A stretch of DNA of 64,000 nucleotides from Gordonia rubripertincta (lineage in GTDB: Bacteria > Actinomycetota > Actinomycetes > Mycobacteriales > Mycobacteriaceae), in NCBI RefSeq assembly GCF_038024875.1, contig NZ_CP136136.1, positions 1,178,001 through 1,242,000 of the forward strand, given 5' to 3'. The position numbers and the translations under genes are program-made. The first letter of the stretch is position 1. The number at the start of each line of letters is the position of its first letter. The notes under the pieces were generated by a model. That model made no database searches, was not told the origin of the DNA, and saw only the letters and a program-made list of their open reading frames with translations. Shown here one piece after another: positions 59,924 through 64,000 of this stretch.

Positions 59924-62731
59924 TCAGCGAGTGAGTTCGATTTCACCGCGTTCGTATCCAAGCAGTCCCGCGATCGCGGATCGAGCGGTATCCGCGTAAA
60001 GCACGCTAAGAGGCTCCCCGAACAATTCCGTGTATAGCTGGTTTTCATCGGCGGGGGTGCTTGAACGGCGAGCGAATCTGACCTGGATGTCGGTTGGTTC
60101 TCCAACTGGCTCTGTGTAGGCGACGACGGCGGGTAGGGCCCGGTTTCCGGGATGCACGGCGACACGGAGGGCGTGTTGTGGTCTGTGCCCTCGCATGTTG
60201 CCGATCGTCAGCTGTTCGGAGAGTGTCCTGCCGAGCGATGTGTCGCGGAGATGGGCTGCGCGTACGGCTTGGGCGAGTTGGTCGGGCTCAAGCGCGATGC
60301 GGTAGCGGGGTTGATTTCGGTTGTATGTCCGTGCATAAGCCGAGAAGTCTTCAAGCAGATCGACCACCGGATCGTCCACCAAACCCTCGGGTTGTACACG
60401 CCGAGTTATGTGGTGAATGCGTTCGCCGGGGCGTAGAGCGAGGCGATGCTCTAGCTGGGCGAAACGGAAGGGGTGGTCACCTTGAAGTAGAGCGAGCTGC
60501 TCTGCGGTCAGAACGCTCACGCGGGAGGTGCCACGCAGTTCAACGAACCAGGAGTGACCGTCGGCGGCGGCGTGCGCCACTGCGTAACCACGGGGTTCGT
60601 CGAGCGCGTAGATCTCCTGTTCGAGGTCGCTAACCCTATTACGAAGGATGTCGACAAAGTCGGCTTTCCGTCGTGCGTACTCGCGTATGGGCAGCGCAGG
60701 GCCGGGGTTCCGCATCCACCTCTTTCCGTTATGCGTGGCCTCCACTTGGCGCCCCGTGGCGTAGTACACAGCTCGCAAGAGCCGCCACGAGGGGACCGTC
60801 GTCGATTGGTCCTCGAAGACACGGGTGGTTCTCACTCGACGCCCGTAGGATTCGGTATCGATATTCAAAGCCCCAGTTTTCGCGAGCTGTCGATCGGCAT
60901 CGGTGTTGAAGATCGCGGACAGGCTGATGGGATGACCTCCGTAGTCGATCTGCACACCCATCATCGGGCAGACGGCTCCGGTCAATAGGTTGACGCGATA
61001 GAGGGGATGACTGTTCGCCAGCTCAACGAGCCTGACAGCGTCGGCTCGCCCGGGTTCGGTTATTACGAGTGTCGATTCGAGCCGAAGCGCTTCGTACTGC
61101 TCTCGCACGACGCGATCGGTGATATGCGGAATCACGGTTTTACCGAGGACGTCCTGAATACGGCCGTAGAGAACGATTCGAGACTCGGCATTGGGGTCGG
61201 CGTCAAGTGTGACGGCGACGGGGGGGTCTGTGTTCTCTACCCCGGTGGTTTCGACTGTCTCGATCAAGTCGCGTTCGAGGAGGGCTGGTAACGCGTCTAG
61301 GGCCTCACCGCGGTCGGCGCCAAAAACATTGTGGGCGTAGATGAGTGCTGGATCGGGCAGCGTCCATTTCGTTTGCATATCAGCTGGGCCCTGGGTGGTC
61401 TCGAGTTCTATGAGGGCTGCCATCACGGCGAGTTGCGATTGGTCCAGTTCAAGAATCTCGGCAAGGAGTGGTTGGTTGGTTTGGCTGGTGAGGGCGTATC
61501 GGGCTGTCCGCGCGATAGGGACCATCAATCCCGTCCAGTCTGCGCCTGGCGTGCGGTATTGCGAGAGCAGTGTCTGATAGGCGGGTTCGCCGATCTCGGC
61601 GCGTTCAGCGTCGCTGAGGATGGTGTTCCATAGGTGCGCTCTACGTGCTTGATGAAACCAGAGCCGCCCGTCGCGATTGATACTCAGGATGCTCTCGCGT
61701 TCGAGCGAGCTGCGCATAACACCCCATTGCGTTGCAGGGATGGCGAGGTAGCCGAGGATGGCCTCTTCCGCAGGCGGCAGTTCGAAGACCGACAATTGGC
61801 GTGCGGCAACCTGGGCGTCTGGAGTAAGGCGGGCGAGGGCGTGATCGAGCGACAGTACAAATGCGGTCGGGGGTGTGTAATCGTCGAGTGTGCCCCCGCT
61901 ACGGAGTTGACCGATCAGGCCCTCAACGATGAGCGGGAAGCCGTTGCTAAGGAATAGGACTCGGTCTGTATTTGTAGTGTCGACACCCCCGCGAGCAAGC
62001 ATGTCGTTGACCCCGTCTCTGTCGAGGCCACCGACAACCACTTCGCGGCAGCCAGCTTCACGTAGCCGAGAGAGGCCGTCGCGGGGGTGGTGCGCAGCGG
62101 AGGACCATGCGAGAACAAATCTCGCCCGGGTCGGTGGTTCGAGAGAGAGGGTCGCGAGGGCCCGTTGATCGTTATCGGGTAGTCGTTGGCATTCGTCGAT
62201 GGCTACGGTCAGCTCACAACCGAGCGCGGTTGCGACTTCATCGCACGCTCTAGCTAAGAACTTGACCATGTTCTGGTCACTGCGAGTCTTCAGGTCGCGG
62301 CGCATATCAGCGGTGGGGTCCTGCCGGAGGCCCTTCACGAATGCGGTGAGGCCTTCGCCGGCGTGTTCACCCAGCCGCGCTTTGACCTGCGCCGACAGTT
62401 CTTGGGCGACGGCTTTGGCCAGGCTCTTTCCGGTCTCAATAGCCATTTCCCTACTGGCGTTTTCGAGTCGTATCTGGATATGCCGCCACATGGTCGCGTC
62501 GACCGTTGAGGCACTGAGTGCGGAGGCAAGGGCCTTGAGCACTGCAACCTGGAGTGCACCACCGTCCCAAGTACACGTGACTGGCGGTGGGGCGACGGTC
62601 GAGTCTCGAGATTGTGCGCTCTGATACGCATGGAGAAGAGCTGTCTTGCCAGTGCCGGTGTCACCGGTGATGACCACAACTGGACTGGTCAGCGCCAAAA
62701 GGCGTTGGAGTTCCGAGCGCCGCATCACCAC
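59924..62731 (-). CDS. Large STAND/AAA-like ATPase, unknown function
   Basis: 935 residues from GTG 62731 (ATG 62725 also possible). Walker A is VVVITGDTGTGKTALLHAYQ near residue 29 and Walker B is LTVAIDECQRLPD near 195, followed by FVLAWSSAAHH (sensor-like). A winged-helix-like stretch (AEEAILGYLAIPATQWGVMR) follows at ~330-370, giving a STAND order. The C-terminal ~500 residues match nothing I know. Divergent from a zinc-ribbon gene across 87 bp and next to an IS. Possible sensor of phage or stress; no effector domain recognised. Confidence 0.7.
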   Translation of the reverse strand: MVMRRSELQRLLALTSPVVVITGDTGTGKTALLHAYQSAQSRDSTVAPPPVTCTWDGGALQVAVLKALASALSASTVDATMWRHIQIRLENASREMAIETGKSLAKAVAQELSAQVKARLGEHAGEGLTAFVKGLRQDPTADMRRDLKTRSDQNMVKFLARACDEVATALGCELTVAIDECQRLPDNDQRALATLSLEPPTRARFVLAWSSAAHHPRDGLSRLREAGCREVVVGGLDRDGVNDMLARGGVDTTNTDRVLFLSNGFPLIVEGLIGQLRSGGTLDDYTPPTAFVLSLDHALARLTPDAQVAARQLSVFELPPAEEAILGYLAIPATQWGVMRSSLERESILSINRDGRLWFHQARRAHLWNTILSDAERAEIGEPAYQTLLSQYRTPGADWTGLMVPIARTARYALTSQTNQPLLAEILELDQSQLAVMAALIELETTQGPADMQTKWTLPDPALIYAHNVFGADRGEALDALPALLERDLIETVETTGVENTDPPVAVTLDADPNAESRIVLYGRIQDVLGKTVIPHITDRVVREQYEALRLESTLVITEPGRADAVRLVELANSHPLYRVNLLTGAVCPMMGVQIDYGGHPISLSAIFNTDADRQLAKTGALNIDTESYGRRVRTTRVFEDQSTTVPSWRLLRAVYYATGRQVEATHNGKRWMRNPGPALPIREYARRKADFVDILRNRVSDLEQEIYALDEPRGYAVAHAAADGHSWFVELRGTSRVSVLTAEQLALLQGDHPFRFAQLEHRLALRPGERIHHITRRVQPEGLVDDPVVDLLEDFSAYARTYNRNQPRYRIALEPDQLAQAVRAAHLRDTSLGRTLSEQLTIGNMRGHRPQHALRVAVHPGNRALPAVVAYTEPVGEPTDIQVRFARRSSTPADENQLYTELFGEPLSVLYADTARSAIAGLLGYERGEIELTR

Positions 62732-62818
62732 AGTATGCGTTTCCCACCACTCGCTGGCGGTGTAGCTGGCCCAGGCCTGTCGGCGTTGCGTACGGCTAGC
62801 CCCCGTAGCATCGGGACC

Positions 62819-63181
62819 ATGTCCTTTGTGAACAAGCTCATAGGCTTCACGGGTAAGCAGGGTCGTTCGGGCGGTCAGCGCGATATGCCGAACGGCAACA
62901 GCCCTGAAGGTGTGGACTTCTCAACTCTCGACAACTGCCCGTACTGCCTCGACTCGTTGCAGGGCTGGTGGTGTGTCTCCTGTGATGTGGAGTTCGTCCT
63001 CGAGGACGACAGCCTTATTGAGCGTCTGCTGTCGGCGCAAGGGCCCCGAGTGGAGCGTCGGTGCACGGGCTGTGATAGCCCCATGAAGCCCGGAAGCGAG
63101 TTCACCGCTGCGTGGGAAGACGGTGATAACGCCGATGCATACCTCACTTGCCCAGGTTGCGGCTACCAGAACCCTTTTTAG
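62819..63181 (+). CDS. Small zinc-ribbon protein
   Basis: 120 residues from ATG 62819. Two metal-binding knuckles: DNCPYCLDSLQGWWCVSCDV (C-x2-C, C-x2-C) and RCTGCDS with TCPGCGYQ. The N-terminus (SFVNKLIGFTGKQG) is polar and variable. Function unknown; zinc ribbons of this size mediate protein or nucleic-acid contacts. It shares a divergent promoter region with the STAND-like ATPase. Confidence 0.65.
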   Translation: MSFVNKLIGFTGKQGRSGGQRDMPNGNSPEGVDFSTLDNCPYCLDSLQGWWCVSCDVEFVLEDDSLIERLLSAQGPRVERRCTGCDSPMKPGSEFTAAWEDGDNADAYLTCPGCGYQNPF

Positions 63182-63405
63182 TACGGAAACTAGAACATCT
63201 TCGTGTGCCCCGTCTCCGCTACCGGGATCTCCCCGCTGCCCATCGATGCAGGGGTAGGTGAGTCGTAAACGACGACACGCTGGCCCGGGTGCTCTCGCTG
63301 TTCCGCCACGGCTCCACTGCAACTGGCGTGTCCCCCGTAAACCGGTCCGGTTGGTTTTAGAGTCCTGATTGCCCTGTTGAGGGCAGAGAAGGGACGATGA
63401 GGATC

Positions 63406-63687
63406 ATGGCAGGACGCAAGCGCCACTCGGCAGAGGACATTGTGCGCAAGTTGCGCCGGGCTGACGAGTTGGCGGCGCAGGGCAAGACCGGCGAGGAGAT
63501 CGCCGCCGACCTCGAGGTGTCGGCAGCCACCTTGTACAACTGGCGCCGCCAGTACGGCGGCATGGACGGTGACGCGGCCAAGGAGCTCAAGGAGCTGCGT
63601 GAGCAGAACGGCCGGCTCAAGCGCCTGCTCGCCGATGCCGAGTTGGAGAAGGACGCGCTACGGGAGATCGCCAAGGGAAAATTCTGA
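63406..63687 (+). CDS. IS3-family OrfA, second copy
   Basis: 93 residues from ATG 63406 (ATG 63397 also in frame). HTH GEEIAADLEVSAATLYNWRR is identical to the first copy; differences include AQGKTG for AEGKNG and KELKELRE for KELKKLRE. The frameshift-prone GGGAAAATTC precedes the stop. Confidence 0.88.
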   Translation: MAGRKRHSAEDIVRKLRRADELAAQGKTGEEIAADLEVSAATLYNWRRQYGGMDGDAAKELKELREQNGRLKRLLADAELEKDALREIAKGKF

Positions 63688-63716
63688 GCCCAACCGCCAA
63701 ACGCGCCGCCATCGAC

Positions 63717-64000
63717 ATGCTCAAAGACGTGATGAACATGTCAGAACGCAAGGCGTGCAGGGTAGTTGGGCTTGCTCGTTCAGCGTATCGTCAACTGCCG
63801 CAAGCGCACACCCCGGCTGACCCGGATGCTGGCCTGCGCCAGCAGCTACGAACCTACGCCCGTCAGAATTCTCGCCACGGGTTCCGTCGGGCGTGGGCCT
63901 GGCTGCGTTTCGACGAAGGCGACACCGTGAACAAGAAGAAGGTCCACCGGCTGTGGAAGGAAGAAGGATTGCAGGTGCGCCGGGCGCCGCGGCGTAAACG
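63717..64000 (+). CDS. IS3-family OrfB, second copy, 3' end outside window
   Basis: Reads MLKDVMNMSERKACRVVGLA and on to QVRRAPRRK at the window edge, covering the N-terminal HTH region only. Compared with the first copy it has RSAYRQLPQAQ for RSTYRRLPLAQ and AWLRFDEGDTV for AHLRFDDGIEV. The catalytic DDE residues lie beyond 64000. Confidence 0.85.
   Translation, partial: MLKDVMNMSERKACRVVGLARSAYRQLPQAHTPADPDAGLRQQLRTYARQNSRHGFRRAWAWLRFDEGDTVNKKKVHRLWKEEGLQVRRAPRRK

Larger units (their letters stand above)
63324..64000 (+). mobile_element. IS3-family element, second copy, right end outside window
   Basis: The left terminal repeat TGGCGTGTCCCC at 63324 and the following ~80 bp match the copy at 11585 closely. 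OrfA differs by few residues, but OrfB has many changes in its first 90 residues, so the copies are related, not identical. Same orientation as the first copy; the two are 51.7 kb apart and bracket the metal island. Confidence 0.85.

Noticed and set aside
63190..63323. Minus-strand frame before the second IS3 copy as a gene
   Set aside because: 78 residues, no motif, and it crosses the IS terminal repeat. It might be the edge of another decayed element, but I cannot identify one.
1..64000. CRISPR arrays, tRNA or rRNA genes, replication origins
   Set aside because: No regularly spaced repeats, cloverleaf-like or rRNA-like sequences or DnaA-box clusters were noticed by eye. A covariance-model scan would be needed to exclude short RNAs.

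Overview
The window is GC-rich actinobacterial DNA. GTG/TTG starts, ATGA gene overlaps, LuxR/TetR regulators and mycothiol-type arsenate reductases suggest a Mycobacteriales host such as Gordonia or Rhodococcus. That is inferred from gene style, not from a marker gene. No rRNA, tRNA or CRISPR array was seen.

Layout. Positions 1-11.3 kb look like ordinary chromosome: a HAD hydrolase (5' cut by the window), two divergent regulators, a small membrane protein with a SRPBCC protein, an acyl-CoA synthetase, a frameshifted AbiEi/DUF559 gene, an IS1182-family element (6158-8000) inserted in the centre of a long hairpin, and a two-gene hydrolase/dioxygenase operon divergent from a TetR regulator. From 11.6 kb the window is a heavy-metal island built of nested mobile DNA. 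An IS3-family copy (left end 11585) truncates a GNAT gene. A Tn3-family transposon (12847-21580, 59-bp inverted repeats, TGCCT target duplication) sits inside the right terminal repeat of that IS and carries mercury genes (merA, merR, merB, an ArsR-type regulator, remnants of a second set) plus its own tyrosine recombinase and resolution site. A second, diverged copy of the IS3 element starts at 63324 in the same orientation.

From 21.8 to 56.8 kb lies a copper locus: membrane proteins, a BlaI/CopY-type repressor, a two-component system, a cysteine-synthase-like enzyme with an MFS transporter, CopZ, a secreted His-rich protein, CopA, CopB, CsoR, an M23 peptidase, a DUF305 lipoprotein, an M56 peptidase and a BNR-repeat lipoprotein. 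Two operator families tie it together: a TACTA-N7-TAGTA element at five sites (proposed BlaI sites) and a TACCCC/GGGGTA palindrome at three sites (proposed CsoR sites).

The copA gene is split by an 18.2-kb element (29932-48176) with 9-bp terminal inverted repeats. It is run by two tyrosine recombinases in Tn554 style and carries arsenic genes (arsR, acr3, three arsC, trxB, arsDA remnants, ArsR-GNAT fusion, flavin monooxygenases, MFS) and a cadmium/lead-type unit (cmtR, P1B ATPase, lspA) with a divergent 35-residue Cys-rich peptide. Removing the element rejoins copA in frame.

The last stretch (57-63.2 kb) holds unknown genes, including a 935-residue STAND-like ATPase divergent from a zinc-ribbon protein.
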